From NCBI RefSeq assembly GCF_964019385.1, contig NC_088643.1, positions 77,701,626-77,765,625 on the forward strand: DNA of 64,000 bases, given 5' to 3'. Under the pieces are notes generated by a model. It worked only from the letters and a program-made list of their open reading frames with translations, was not told the origin of the DNA and searched no databases. Source of the DNA: Sycon ciliatum. Lineage: Eukaryota > Porifera > Calcarea > Leucosolenida > Sycettidae. A program made the position numbers and the translations under genes. Shown piece by piece: positions 49,400 through 60,968 of this stretch; position 1 is the first letter of the stretch; each line of letters starts with the position of its first letter.

Positions 49400-50810
49400 C
49401 CCCCCCCCCCCCCCCCCTCTCTCTCTCTCTCCCTCTCTTCCCCCCCCCCCTCTCTCTCTCTCTCTCTTTCTTTCTCTTTCGCTTTTTCTGGTGTTTTTAG
49501 GGCGCCGGTACGAATGAGGGTGTGCTCATTGAAATCCTTTGCTCAAGAAGTAACGCACAAAAGGAAGCAATAAAGGCCCAGTACAAAAAGAGTAAGGAGG
49601 ATTTAGTTTATGTGTTTGTGTGCCAGATGATCACCACCGGTTTTGCACATGTATGCTAGTAGTAGTAGTACACTCGGACGTCTCTTATCCAGGCACCTTG
49701 GGACCGGGCACTGCCCGTATCTCAGGATAACTCATCTACCATGTATGATATCATTTTTTGAAGAAGTTTATTTGGCACGTATTGCACATGTTGAGGATAC
49801 AAAAGGAACCCATTGATAAAAATGTGGGGATTACATAGGTTGGCAGTGAAACATAAGCACTTCCACATACGGAAAAAAGTTCAAAAAACCCAAATTCGAA
49901 GCATTTGTGCTATAGGAACTCAAGCTGAAGGTGCCCGGTAGAGAGACGTGCCCGTATCTGAGGCGTCCGGATAAGAGGCGTTTTAGTGTAGTACATTGCA
50001 CCAGTATTGTGTTTGCATGTGCTTTGCAGTTTGCACAGAGAACTGATGAGAAACACTGCGTGAGGACTTATAGTACCTTCAGAAGAAAACCAACCTGCGA
50101 TGCTGCCAACTTGGGGGGGGGGGGGGGGGTGGCTTCAAGCACTGATTCCACGGGTGCTGTAGGGGGGGGGGGGGTCTGTCCCCCCCCCCCAGTAAACGGA
50201 CGTGAAATGTAAAATTCAGTGCGGAGATGTATGCATACAGGCTGGGGAACGTGTAACAATGTCCAAGATGTGAGAAAGAACATTCGTAAAGAAAAGTGTC
50301 AAGAAAACTACCCATTTCTCCAAATACAGACTGGTGTTCTTCCTCATTTGGATTGTAGTGGACAGGCCTATCTATTGCAATGTGTTGCTCTGTACCTGCT
50401 GTATGTTTGTTTCTAGTGTATTCCAAGGACTTGGAGAAGGCAATCAAGTCGGAAACTTCTGGCCATTTCGAACGCTTACTTGTATCGTTGTTATCGGTGA
50501 GTTTCGTTCTGGTGTACAATTTCTTATTGGCACTTCACCCTCTTGTTTTCTGTGTAGAGCGCGCGCTTCTCATGAGAGCTACATGTACATATTGTGCAAC
50601 TGCCTGTACCTTCGCTTAACTCTTATCAAGCTAGCTGATTCGATTGTCAGATAGTCATACCACTGGCAACACATGTCTAAGCAGGGCCCTGTTGGCGGAG
50701 TTAACTAGTCCAATGACTATTCTTTGAGACTATAGATGCTGATCACGGGTACCATTGTGTGTGTCTGTGTCTGTGTACGTGTCTGAGTGTGTCTGTGTGT
50801 GTGTACGTGT

Positions 50811-50842
<32 letters not shown>

Positions 50843-50892
50843 CTGTGTGTGTTTGTGTGTGTATATGTGTGTGTGTGTATTTGTGTGTGTCT

Positions 50893-50929
<37 letters not shown>

Positions 50930-50930
50930 T

Positions 50931-50998
<68 letters not shown>

Positions 50999-53132
50999 CT
51001 GTGTTATGTGTATGTGCAGGCTACACGCGACGAAAGTGGAACAACCGATCTGGCAAAGGCCAAGGCCGACGCACAGGTTAGATAATCTTGCCCGTGTGTA
51101 CATCTCTGCGCTTGTACATACGTCGTATTGGAGACTTTTCACCATGCCGTACTGTGTGCCTTGTAGTACAGTGGAGTCTTGTTTTGTGACATTGTGCTCT
51201 GCTAGCATGGTTAGCTGAACATACATGTACAGTTGTGTTGATGTTTGCATGTGTCCTGCGTTCACACAGACTCTGTACAAGGCTGGTGAAGCGCGATGGG
51301 GAACGGACGAGTCAACGTACGTTAATTTTCAACTTACATACTCATTTGTCCACCTACAGTGTACAATGTAGATCCGTGTAGAGAGATACATTGTATCTCT
51401 CTACACGGATCTGTGTGTGAATAATCAGAAACTTGTAGTTTGAAGAGGTGGTTTTCTCGGTTTGTCCTCTGCCTATTCTGTGTTGTGTTTTGCGGGGTAT
51501 TTTATCTGGTGCACAGTTCAGGTCTTCTTGTCTTTAGGGTTATGGTAAGCCGCGGGTGCTTTTGTCTTGTGGGGTTGTCAACTTGTCATGCATACTGCAT
51601 GTGCCGAGTGTTGTGTTGATTCACTCTTCTCAACCTGAATGTCTATTGCATGGTGTTGCGTACAGCTTCAACTATATCTTTGCCAGTCGCAGCTTTGCTC
51701 AGCTGAGATTGGTCTTTGAGGAGTACAGCAAGGTGAGCCATGGTCCGAAGGCTTTAACAACAGCTGCATGCTTTCATCGCACAAACTTACTTTAGAAGAG
51801 CTTACTAAGTGCATGTGTACAGCGAATACCTTGCCCACGCTGAAGACTGCACCCGAACAGACTGTCATGTCAAGCCATATTGACATGCATGCAGTCGGCT
51901 TTGGACGCATTCCAGAGTGGAAGGTGCTGGTTTGGAAATTAGACCTGATAAAGGCCGTAATGAGATTTGGGGTGCAATGACTATGCAGGTTATGTATTGT
52001 ACATGGAATTCCTAGCGATGTACATGTACAGTCATGTACTGTAAAACCTCTCTTATCCAGACCTCCCTCAACCGGGTAGTATCCCCTGCGGGCAGGAGGG
52101 TTATGCAGTCTTGAAAAATGTCTTCCTTTCTCGTGGCAGTCAGCCGATCTACTTCAGCATATAACAGATCACCGCTAAGCTCAGCTCTTACTGCGTATGC
52201 TTGTGGATGGTGTCAATCTGGTTGCAGTGGGCCCAACTGAAGAGAATGACTTTTCATATCCATTATGGATGGAGTGCATTTCTGAGATACGTGTTCTTAT
52301 TCGCGAGGTTGACGCGTGCAGTCAAAATAGTGGTGACTAGGTCTGAAGATTGTGTCGTTATTCACGAGTTGTTGTTATACCCGAGGTCATTATTCACAAT
52401 GTTGACAGTATGTGGTTGGGTGCTTCCTCTGTGCCTGAATTAGCAGTGTGCTTGATTCTGGCTGTCTACGCTCTGCTGGTCACATGCAGGTGTGCAAGTA
52501 TGACATAGAGAAGTCCATTCAGCGGGAGATGTCCGGTGACCTAAAGGATGGCATGATGGCTATAGGTATGTTTGGTGGCTCAGCTTGTTCTTACTGTTGC
52601 CAGCTTGCTACTACACAGCCATATGACTGTATTGTGTGTGTATGGGGGGGGGTGAGTACTAGTATGTGTGTGTGGGTGGGGGGGGGGGGGGGGTGAGTAC
52701 TAGTATGTGTGTGTATGGGGGGGGGGGGGGGGGAGTACTAGTATGTGTGTGTGTGGGGGGGGGAGGGGGGTGAGTACTAGTATGTGTGTGTATGGGGGGG
52801 GGGGGGGGGAGTACTAGTATGTGTGTGTGGGGGGGGGGGGGGGGGGGGGTGAAACTGACAGCTGCACTGACGTACAAGACATTTGCCAGGCAATTCATTA
52901 TTCATTATTGGAAACTGGGACAGCTTCACCATGTCAAACGCTGTGAAAATAGCTATTTTCCTTCCAACATAAAGACGTAATTTGCAGAATTCATTCACGG
53001 AACAACAAGGGCAATCAAGGCATGTTAGTCGCTACTTAATTCTTTCACACACACACACACACACACATAGACACACACATGCACTCACGTATACATGCAT
53101 GCACACACACACCACACAAACGCACACATTCA

Positions 53133-53186
<54 letters not shown>

Positions 53187-55216
53187 GTCCAGTAGAATAA
53201 AATTCGTCTCTATTCGAGATTCTTGCTCTAAGCGATCATCAGGAGACTGGAGTGCTGATCTTCTCTCAATGAACACTCTGACCTGACTTCAAGGATTATC
53301 CTGTAGATTTCATTCCCAAATCGCTTGTGTTTATTTATGTGTATCAGTGCAAATTGTCCGAGACACACCTGGCTTCTTCGCCCAACGTCTGTACAAGTCC
53401 ATGAAGGTAGGTGTTGCTTGTGTACGACTGGGGATGTTCTTTATCATGACCGATTCTTGTTGCATGTTCTACCGAAGACTGTAGATGTCTGAACACCTTG
53501 ATCATTTCCTCAGGGAATTCCCCTGTGATGTCACTGTTACTACTTCACACTGGTAGTACCATAAAGTACCGTTGATCCGCCCCCTCTCTAATTCCCGTCC
53601 CCTGTCGATTTTCTACCTGTGAAGCAACTTTGGCGTATACAACGAAATACGATGTTGAACGGACACATGCACTGCTGTACACAATACGTGTCAATCCAGG
53701 ATGAAAATGTGCACAATTCAGCACATCGAGTCTGATTTTTTTACGTTGTTGTACATCGTACTGCACTTGACAGCCTTGATCTAATCCCCGCCCCCTGCCC
53801 AAAACCCAGCTGGGAAGCGACGTGGCATTGGGGGCGGATCAACGGTATTTTACGGTAGTAAGAACTGTTACGTGTTCATGTACATGAACGTTGTCGCTGT
53901 GATGTGGTGTGTGCCATCAAACTGCACACCACCTTATTTTCTGGAGTATAAGCCGCATCCAGATTTTCTTGTCACAAAATACAGACATCTACACTATACC
54001 ACCACCGGTTTAGGAGCTGCATCTCCGCCTTGATCCTTGAAGGGTGGTGGCGTTCCTATGGATGCGGAAAACTCGATCTCTAGCCGAGTCTCATGCGAAC
54101 CGTGAATCTTTTTTGACCATCGTACTTGTAGTATAATCCGCACTGACTTTTTTTGGGGGGGGGGGGGATAACAAGTGTTGAAAGTGCGCCTTATACTCTG
54201 TGCAATACGGTATGTATGGTGGTACCTGCCGACTTACTATGTGCGGGCTGTAATAATGTACGATGTCATGTACTCTGTATACCGTAGAATCCCGCGGATA
54301 AGCCCATGCTCGCGCATAAGCCCAGGCCAAGTTCGAACATCACGAACCTTCTTTGTACAAGCCCATGGGCCTAGGTCGCACCATGTCAGTTTTTTGTTTT
54401 TTTGTACATTTCAACACAATCATCTGTTGTTTTTGTTTGCACAGTTGTTTTCAGCAATGTACTTCTCACTTCCTTTGTACTTTTCAATAGCACAACTTTG
54501 GTGTCGGCGTATCAGCCCACGGAAATGTCCTTGTGAAACAGATAAGCCCATGAGCTTATCCGCGGGATTCTCCGGTATATGTTGTGTGACTTGTGTATGT
54601 GTATGGCTGGTGTCTGTAATACTGTGCATATGCATGTACTCTGTCTATTTGCTATTTCCGTGCATGAAAGGGTCTGGGAACGGATGATACGACGTTGGTA
54701 CGCGTGATTGTGACACGCTGCGAGGTGGACATGGAGGACATCAAGGTGCGCTTCCAACAAGAGTACAAGAAGTCACTGCGCAGCTTCATCGAGGTATGTA
54801 TGTGCCACTGTGTATCAATTCATTGAATAGACCCAGCGCTTAACGGCATTGTGACATCATCCATGCACATTGAACTAAATGTACGCTTTCGTCCAGAACA
54901 GTTCCAGTGAGCACCTCCATACATGTGCGTGCACTATGTACTTGGTCCTGCATGGCCGGTTTGTACACATTTCATCATTGTGCATCCGGTCTCTGAATTG
55001 AACGTCTAAAATTGATAAGCACCCTACGTGTAGGCCTTCCGTACTCTTTTTCCGGTGTGTTCATGTCGAGTGCACCATCTTATACTCTTGATGCGCAGTC
55101 TAGTTCCATCTTGGTTTTTCTCTTTCCACCTTTTTTCTCTCTTTTTTCTGCAGGGTGACACAAGCGGTAACTACCGCCGTATTCTGCTAACACTGATAAA
55201 CGATGGAGGCTATTAA
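43392..55216 (+). CDS. annexin with long Pro/Gly/Tyr-rich N-terminus (annexin A7/A11 type)
   Basis: Coding exons by eye: 43392-43583, 44141-44194, 46763-47317, 47683-47776, 48519-48613, 48960-49073, 49501-49591, 50417-50496, 51020-51076, 51270-51316, 51666-51732, 52490-52565, 53348-53406, 54671-54793, 55154-55216. They sum to 1767 bases, 588 residues, phases all agreeing. Residues 1 to about 267 are a low-complexity region of YPG/PYP repeats starting [19 protein letters not shown], as in annexins A7 and A11. Four annexin repeats follow, opening [44 protein letters not shown] and [17 protein letters not shown]; type II calcium loops are recognisable, with Cys for Thr in repeat 1 (GFGCD). The core ends [20 protein letters not shown]. 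Annexins bind acidic membranes when Ca2+ rises; PPYP-type tails in A7/A11 bind ALG-2 and promote condensation. The 54-base exon at 44141 (product ends NVPPYP) is inferred from splice sites and composition. Confidence 0.9.
43736..43784. repeat. poly-G tract in annexin intron 1
   Basis: TGTGTGTG followed by about 20 G and GGTGGGTGG words; quadruplex-prone composition. Confidence 0.85.
44278..44470. repeat. GT microsatellite with G tract in annexin intron 2
   Basis: (GT)n blocks separated by a poly-G run and two ATGTGCATGGC units. Confidence 0.95.
45430..45665 (-). repeat. possible tRNA-derived SINE
   Basis: On the minus strand, TAGCCGATTGGCTTGTAGG and, about 30 bases on, GGTTCCAAGTTCAAAACC resemble tRNA A and B boxes. 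They are followed by an unrelated body with GGTGAACTGGGTACTCACTA. Ends and poly-A tail were not defined and no second copy is in the window. Confidence 0.35.
45738..45842. repeat. (GT)n microsatellite
   Basis: More than 45 GT units, nearly uninterrupted, ending in GCGCGC. Confidence 0.95.
45850..46042. mobile_element. short TA-type MITE (CAGTAAAATCTG family)
   Basis: Ends TACAGTAAAATCTGTAACTA / TTAGTTACAGGTTTTACTGTA in inverted orientation, 193 bp. The CAGTAAAACCT-like terminus resembles Tc1/mariner MITEs. In the annexin intron between 44195 and 46762. Confidence 0.6.
46220..46262. repeat. (CT)n microsatellite
   Basis: About 21 CT units in an annexin intron. Confidence 0.95.
48365..48515. 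repeat. poly-G and (CT)n tract in annexin intron
   Basis: G-rich run at 48383-48402, then (CT)n at 48452-48510 that merges with the polypyrimidine tract of the exon starting at 48519. Confidence 0.9.
49335..49475. repeat. (CT)n and poly-C tract in annexin intron
   Basis: Long CT run with two poly-C blocks, leading toward the acceptor of the exon at 49501. Confidence 0.95.
49671..49988. mobile_element. TA-type MITE (CACTCGGACGTC family), intact copy
   Basis: Ends TA|CACTCGGACGTCTCTTATCC and GGATAAGAGGCGTTTTAGTG|TA, 318 bp. Sister of the split copy at 26734-28209. In the annexin intron after 49591. Confidence 0.7.
50755..50998. repeat. long (GT)n array with CTGAGT interruptions
   Basis: About 240 bases of GT with TCTGTGT and TCTGAGT variants, just before the exon at 51020. 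Confidence 0.95.
52630..52851. repeat. G-rich minisatellite with GAGTACTAGTATGTGTG units
   Basis: Five irregular repeats of a unit made of a G run (7 to 20 G), GAGTACTAGTATGTGTGTG and TATGG. In the annexin intron after 52565. Confidence 0.9.
53048..53184. repeat. (CA)n microsatellite
   Basis: CA run with TACATGCATGC interruption, in the annexin intron before 53348. Confidence 0.95.
53935..54215. mobile_element. decayed mariner-like MITE
   Basis: Left word TTTTCTGGAGTATAAGCCGC and right word GCGCCTTATACTCTGTGCAA with ACGGTATG form a degraded inverted pair. The inside shares TTTAGGAGCTGCATCT...GCCGAGTCTCATGCG with 3925-4015. Ends are approximate. Confidence 0.4.
54283..54578. mobile_element. 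MITE with TACCGTAGAATCCCGCGG ends
   Basis: Left TACCGTAGAATCCCGCGGAT... and right GCTTATCCGCGGGATTCTCC... are inverted copies with one mismatch over 24 bases, next to TA. In the annexin intron before 54671. Confidence 0.6.
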
Positions 55217-56831
55217 ATTACCTACCACAGTGTGTAGTCTCCTGGCCAACCCTGTTGCTACCTTGCTGGTTAAGAATCTTCTCTGCCCTCGCTATGCCTG
55301 TGTGTGTGCTTGCATGTTTGTTTGTGGCCGAGTGTTGATTGCTTGTAAGTGTGTGTGTGTTTGTGTGTGTTTGTGTGTGTTGTGCATCACGCTCTGTGTC
55401 ATGCTTGCATGCTCTCTGCACATTCGTGTGCTGCCGCTACCTGTGTCTGTTGTGCTGCAAATAGTGTCTTGACTGGCACTGTTGTTGTAGCCAGCCTCTG
55501 CTCCCTGCCTGGGTTGTTCGATACTTTACCCTGATTTTTACACTCTGCATGCTATGTTTTATTTGTTGTAGGGGTATGAGCTGCACGTGATTGCATACGT
55601 GATCAATTGAAAGCTTTTACTAGTATTTCTCAGTTATTTTGCCTGCCACAGGCTGGGTTTATGCAGTGCGTGGACAGAGGAATGCGTGGAATAGAAAGAG
55701 AATCCACTGAACCTTTGTTCTACACCTGCAATATTATTACTTCGAGTATAGTTTCACTTCACAGTATTTTCCCATCTGTCTTACCTGCAATGAGATGCAA
55801 GGTTAACATCTGGGCTTGGTATTGAAGGTGTGTCCTGTGTATTGCTGGGGCTGCTGCCGCTGCTGCTGCTGCCGCTGCTGCTACTGCCTTGATACTAATT
55901 CTTGCATGTAGTTACTGGTACTGTATGACTGTAAATTGTCGTTGCCTGGACTGTCTGTGTGGTGGTCCTGTGAGGCTTCTCAACTTTTAATGTCAAATCT
56001 GACATCATAAATAATTGAAGACACCAGTCACTTTTAGTGTCCTGCCACGTGTTCCTTAGTACGCGAGTACTTGGGACACGCAAGCGCCGCAACCCAGGGG
56101 CTAATGTCTTGTGTGGGGACCTATGCATCAAATTTTAGATTTTCGCCGATTCATTCTGCCATTCATAATCGGCAAGATCCTAAAATTATAATATTATAAT
56201 ATGTGCATAGGTATGCCAGCAAAACTGGCACATGATGGGGTCAGTGTGTGGTGAAAAGATGAATTATTCGGCCAGTGTGGACCGAATAGCTGCCGGCAGG
56301 ACAAGTTTTTCTTCACTATTATTTCAGTATTTAAAGAGTAGTGTCAGGTTTATTTGCGGGTCACTCTGCACAGTGCAGAGCCTGCCGTGGAAAGAACCGA
56401 GTATGTGATCAATATGCTGACTGGTTTGGGAAATCGCTGCTGAAAATACACACAATGATTTTTTTTACGATGCACCCATTCTGCAGAGCTTGGGGACTGG
56501 CTAAATACGAGATTATGCGCATGGCCGTGCATCATGCAAAACCTCCGCTACAGCTATTATACATGTAATTGACACATACTAATTGTGTGCACGGCTGTGC
56601 AATAATGCAAACCACGACTACCGAGTTATTATATACCGGTACATACAGGGAGTACTTGATGACTCCCTAGTGACACGTGACAGACCCTGTGCAATTCAAA
56701 CCACAAATTCCCATGGTACATGATTTTACTTTGCGTGCTGAACTACTACAAGCAGTCCGTCGTATAGAATATTCAATAAGAGGTTTGGCAAACTGCCAGG
56801 AAAGTAATCGATGCGCAGGGTGCAGAGCGTA
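55217..56831. other. annexin 3' region and intergenic DNA
   Basis: 3' UTR of unknown length; no clear AATAAA close to the stop. Holds GT-rich patches (55350-55385) and a short (CTG)n-like run at 55849-55890. No gene recognised. Confidence 0.4.
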
Positions 56832-57212
56832 TACCGTATTTCCGCAAATAAAAGGCCGTCCTCGTATACAACGCCTTCCTCGTATACAAGGCCGGGGTAG
56901 GGGCGGTTGAAAAAATAAAAGACCGTCTCCGATTAGAAGACCGGGCCTACTAAATGAGTCTTTGTTCTTGTGTTAAAAATGGAAGACCGTGCTCAAATTG
57001 TGGGAAAAAAATAGAAGACCGTGCTCAAACTGTGTAGAAGAAAATGGAAGAACGGGGGTAAAACTGTGTGGCGAGAAATAGAAGACCAGGGTCAAACTGG
57101 GTTGAAAGAATAAAAGACCGTCCTCGAATACAAGACCGTCCTCGATTATAAGGCCGGGTTAGGGCGAGGTTGAAAAATAGTAGACCGGCCTACTATTTGA
57201 GGAAATACGGTA
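56832..57212. mobile_element. mariner-like MITE with TACCGTATTTCC ends
   Basis: Ends TACCGTATTTCCGCAAATA / TATTTGAGGAAATACGGTA, flanked by TA (56830-56831, 57213-57214), 381 bp. The interior is a series of AGACCG(T/G) and AAGGCCG words. Confidence 0.7.
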
Positions 57213-57537
57213 TACTGGTACTTGTAGAATATATTCAGATCTGACAAGTACATGTACACTGCAACATTACTAGTAGATAGATGTCAAACTCTCAAGAACT
57301 GTCCGAGCGCCTGACAGGCACACACTGTACGCTGCAATCCGGGGGTCAACAGACTACCGCCGGTGCCTGTGGACATGTTTTCAGGGTCATGCTAGTGCCC
57401 CAGTGGGCTTGACCAGAACAACTGGCACACAGCTGTGAGGGTGACTTGCATCACTTGGATGTAAGCAGTCGGAGAAGACGTGCAGGGTGTGCAGTGGCCT
57501 AACTAAACTATAGTCGGGGACAAAGCGAAGACGCAAG

Positions 57538-57882
57538 TCAACTCGCACTGCACGCGTTTGTCGAGCTGAGCACAACAACTTGATCTTCGGCTGGATAGGC
57601 AGGTATTCGCAGATTGTAGCGTTCAGCAATGAAGTCGGGAATAAATCGGCCGCCGAGCAGATGGTGCTTGCCGGAGAAGAATGCTGCGCACTTCTTTGGA
57701 GCAGTTAGCGAGATAAGTGTCTCTGGCTGGAGGCCATTAGGATTGCCCAGCTCCACATCCCAACCTGAGGCACCACAGCAACAAGCAAACCGAGCACATG
57801 GTATTAGGTAACAATCACGTGATGATGCAACGCAACTGAGTGTGTGTCTGTGGGGGAGGGGGGTAAAGGGTTATGCACAACT

Positions 57883-57915
<33 letters not shown>

Positions 57916-58203
57916 GGGAGTAAAGGGCTACTAAACGCCCATACAACAGAACATCTCTTGTCGGGTCACCTTCCTCTCAACCGGGCACCTTGCAGGCAGG
58001 TACCAGGAGTCAAATCTTGAAAATCTCTTCCCTTTCACGTCGGTCTGCTTAACCGTTTCACCAAAATTATCCTAACTCTCAGATTCCATTGTGTACGACA
58101 GTGATGGGTCGATTTTGGTTCATTGCCATATCCATTATGCTCATGGTGTTCTTCGTGGCATGTTTTTATATGTATGTGTATGCCGCCAGGTGTGTGTACC
58201 CGC

Positions 58204-58243
<40 letters not shown>

Positions 58244-60329
58244 ATTCGTATGTGTACGCGTTCATGTGTGCGTGTGCGCACGCGTATGTGTGTGTGCATG
58301 CGTATGTGCGAGTGTGGGTGCATGCCCAAGTGTGTGTGAACGCGTGTGCGTAAACATCTCCAAGTCTATACACTGTACCTGATGGAATATCAATAGAACA
58401 CACTGGTACATCACAGGCCATTAGGGAATCTAGTAGCTTGTCAAACGGCGCGCGGACATTTCCCTTGAAGCTGAACCCAAATATACCATCCAGAACAACT
58501 TGATATTGATCACGGATGTCTGTCGGCGACGGGATGACATCCGTACCCAGCAGTGGGATATTCATTACCACACAGGACTTGCTCAGGTTAGTGAACGGCA
58601 AGCGCTCCGGTCGTTTCGGATACAGCACAGTCGGTGAATAACCCTTTGAGAAACGAACAGAGGCAGGAACATGAGGAATGGCTCAGAGTATGCAGACCAA
58701 CAGGAGCCGCGCCGCCTGAGCAGTGCATCGCAAAGCTACAGGAGCAGCAGTTAATGCATCGCAGAGCTACAGGAGCAGCAGTCAGTGCATTCCACTCCAC
58801 AATTCATTGCATTATACTGACACAGTGAGTATGCTTTGCTCCCTGCTTTCGGTCGCATACCATGTCCATTGCCACCAACTCGACGGTACAATTGAATACT
58901 GTAATTTCACAAATTTTCGGTGTACTTTTATTTTCGGTACATTCGGTGCATCTGTTTCATACCTAAAATTTCAATACACCGAACAAACACTAACACACAT
59001 AATCCAATAGGAAATTGCTTGTCTGTACCTACGATTTCTGTTCAGCTAACCTGGCCTTTTGCCCTCATACAAAAATATTGAGCACCGAAAATTTCTGAAA
59101 TTAGAGTACTTGTCTCTATAGCCGTACAGGGCTTGAAAGTGATGACGTCAAAATCGGCCAGGGAGTAGTAAGTTGACATCAGATTTCTATTTTGGATCCA
59201 CTAAGGTGTGACTTTGCTATTGCCTCAGTATGTGGGTGCATAGCAACCCACTCATGTCGCATGCAGGGTTGACTTTTACTTCGCCACCAGTTGTAACCCT
59301 GCCCCCAGTAGCCAAATCAGTCAGTTTCACTGGTTACATCACCTTGCTGTGAGCAAGACGGCTTGAAATGTGCTTGGATCCATACAAAAACTGGATCCAA
59401 GTGGATCCAATTTTTGAATTTTTGAAATTGCTGCTATGCTGTGACGTAGCACTTTCAAGCCCTATTAGGTATGTGGCTGTACGTGTTTGCATGATAACTT
59501 TCAACTCAGGTTGAGTTGAACTCTGGATGAAAGTCTGTATAATTAAAACAATAGGTGGGTGTTTAGTTGCTGTTTTAATACATGTACCTGAAAAAGGTTG
59601 ACCCGGGTCGATTACTGATATGCCGACAAGTCAATTTCTGTGGTGTAGACCCGTTTGGCAAAGTGGCTACTTTGGCGGGAAAGCCGCATGTGCAATGCTG
59701 CGCAAACCTGACGCGAAATACGTTTTCTCAATTTCAAGTTTTCAACCCCCCCCCCCCCAGGAGGGGATCTCTGGGTCAAGCGCGGTGCGTCATGGAAACA
59801 CTCAAGTCAATCTGTGCTCGCGGCGGGTTGTACCAGTTTGAAAACGGCCATGTACCTAAACGCAGCCCGCATCGCAAATATTGAGCCATGCTCAACTCCT
59901 GCAATCAGTCAGTTGCTGTGGTTGCGTATAGTGCCTGCAGTGGGTGTAAATTGGGGGAGTTCCAGGTTTCCCGGACGGTAAAATAAAGAAAACACTCACA
60001 AAGGCTTTGAGATGGCGAGCAGCAACCAGTCCATCTCCACCATTGTTGCCTGGCCCACAGCACACCAATACATTGCACCTGACAGGATAGACCTTGGCTA
60101 AGCCTATAGCAACGCTCAAACCAGCCAACTCCATCAGCTGGTCTAGGCCATAGCCACACTCGTTGAATAAGTCCTGGTCCAGTTGCTGGGCATCAACCTG
60201 ATTCAGGTAGCCAGGGTGAGATGCCTGTGCTGGGCTTGTCCTCGCCATTGTCCTCCTAGGTCTAAGCAAAAACTGTTGTGATTGGCGAGCGCGGCGGCCC
60301 AAACTACCCAGGCTGACGAGCAGCCACAT
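57538..60329 (-). CDS. NAXE: NAD(P)H-hydrate epimerase (NAXE)
   Basis: Three exons: 60329-60000, 58643-58379, 57764-57538; 822 bases, 273 residues (human 288). The enzyme interconverts R and S forms of hydrated NAD(P)H so that the partner dehydratase can restore the cofactor. Residues 1-45 are Arg-rich without acids ([20 protein letters not shown]), fitting a mitochondrial targeting peptide. Then comes the YjeF_N fold: [14 protein letters not shown], the phosphate-binding [52 protein letters not shown] (split across the second junction) and [12 protein letters not shown]. All motifs are intact. Intron 1 carries two MITEs, intron 2 a GT repeat. A Penelope-like element ends about 120 bases upstream of the ATG in the same orientation. 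Confidence 0.93.
57840..57922. repeat. GT/G tract in NAXE intron 2
   Basis: Two related units of GAGTGTGTGT followed by G runs and AGTAAAGGG. Confidence 0.85.
58205..58350. repeat. GT-rich microsatellite in NAXE intron 2
   Basis: (GT)n then degenerate GTGTGCATGCGTATGTG units, close to the donor at 58378. Confidence 0.9.
59128..59463. mobile_element. MITE with AGGGCTTGAAAGTG ends in NAXE intron 1
   Basis: Ends AGGGCTTGAAAGTG...GACGTCA and TGACGTAGCACTTTCAAGCC, 336 bp. No clean target duplication, so the superfamily is open (hAT-like possible). Confidence 0.5.
59475..59867. mobile_element. decayed PIF/Harbinger-like MITE, family A copy 3
   Basis: Ends GGCTGTACGTGTTTGCATGA / CATGTACCTAAACGCAGCC and internal TTGACCCGGGTC mark it as a diverged relative of the copies at 8851 and 39581. 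The target duplication is lost. In NAXE intron 1. Confidence 0.55.
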
Positions 60330-60449
60330 CTACCGAGCACCGTTCAAATCCGGATGGATGTGACTGACTACAGGTACGTTTGTGCTGCATGCAATCATGT
60401 ATCAACAGATCTCTCTTGCTGAAATGTCACAAGCACGGAATTATTATTT

Positions 60450-60804
60450 CTGAAGAGGGAAACATCCCCGACACAAGTTGTTTCACAGAACACATATTTT
60501 TCGGTTTTACAAATCTTTTTAAAGGACTGACCGGTTTCGCTGTCTAAGGCAGCTCATCAGAGTGAAGAGAAATGTAAAAACACAACAGAATTTATGCAGG
60601 CGAGAGTGGCACTAAATTATACATGGATACAAGTAGGCCGCCAAAATGCTAGGGGCCCCAAGAGCATTGGGAGTTCCTAATTTGGAAGTGCTGCAATTCT
60701 GTTATGACATATGTGTAATAATGTGGGCTTGAATTCCAATATGGATGAATGCTTATATGGAACATGCTTTGTAATTATGAACAAGTAGTATGTTGTACAT
60801 GAAA
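60450..60804 (-). repeat. pLTR-like direct repeat, downstream copy
   Basis: Begins CTGAAGAGGGAAACATCCCC and matches 63646-64000. The true repeat may extend toward the RT stop at 60969, but the partner sequence is outside the window. Confidence 0.85.
60505..60579 (-). ncRNA. type I hammerhead ribozyme, downstream pLTR
   Basis: Read on the minus strand: CTGATGA, stem II GCTG/CAGC with loop CCTTAGA, GAAA, a minimal stem III (CC/GG), then the GTC cleavage triplet (531-529), with cleavage expected between 60529 and 60528. Stem I closes with ACT/AGT at the core and TTTTAC/GTAAAA further out. All core residues are present. Very short stem III is characteristic of retroelement hammerheads. Self-cleavage would trim element transcripts at the pLTR. 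Confidence 0.85.
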
Positions 60805-60859
60805 AAGCATGCAAGCCCAGTTTGTACATTATTTCTGTCTGGTAATGTGTACAGACTTA

Positions 60860-60895
60860 TTTTTGGCAGTGTCAATATATTGACACTGCCAAAAA
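60860..60895. repeat. 36-bp perfect palindrome
   Basis: Left arm TTTTTGGCAGTGTCAATA followed by its exact reverse complement, between the RT stop and the pLTR. Could form a strong hairpin in the 3' UTR of the element RNA. Confidence 0.9.
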
Positions 60896-60968
60896 AGGCA
60901 AGTGAAGTGTCACATGCCTGTAAATAGAATAGTATGTACAAAAAAGGGTGGTACCTAAGAGTGTATCG

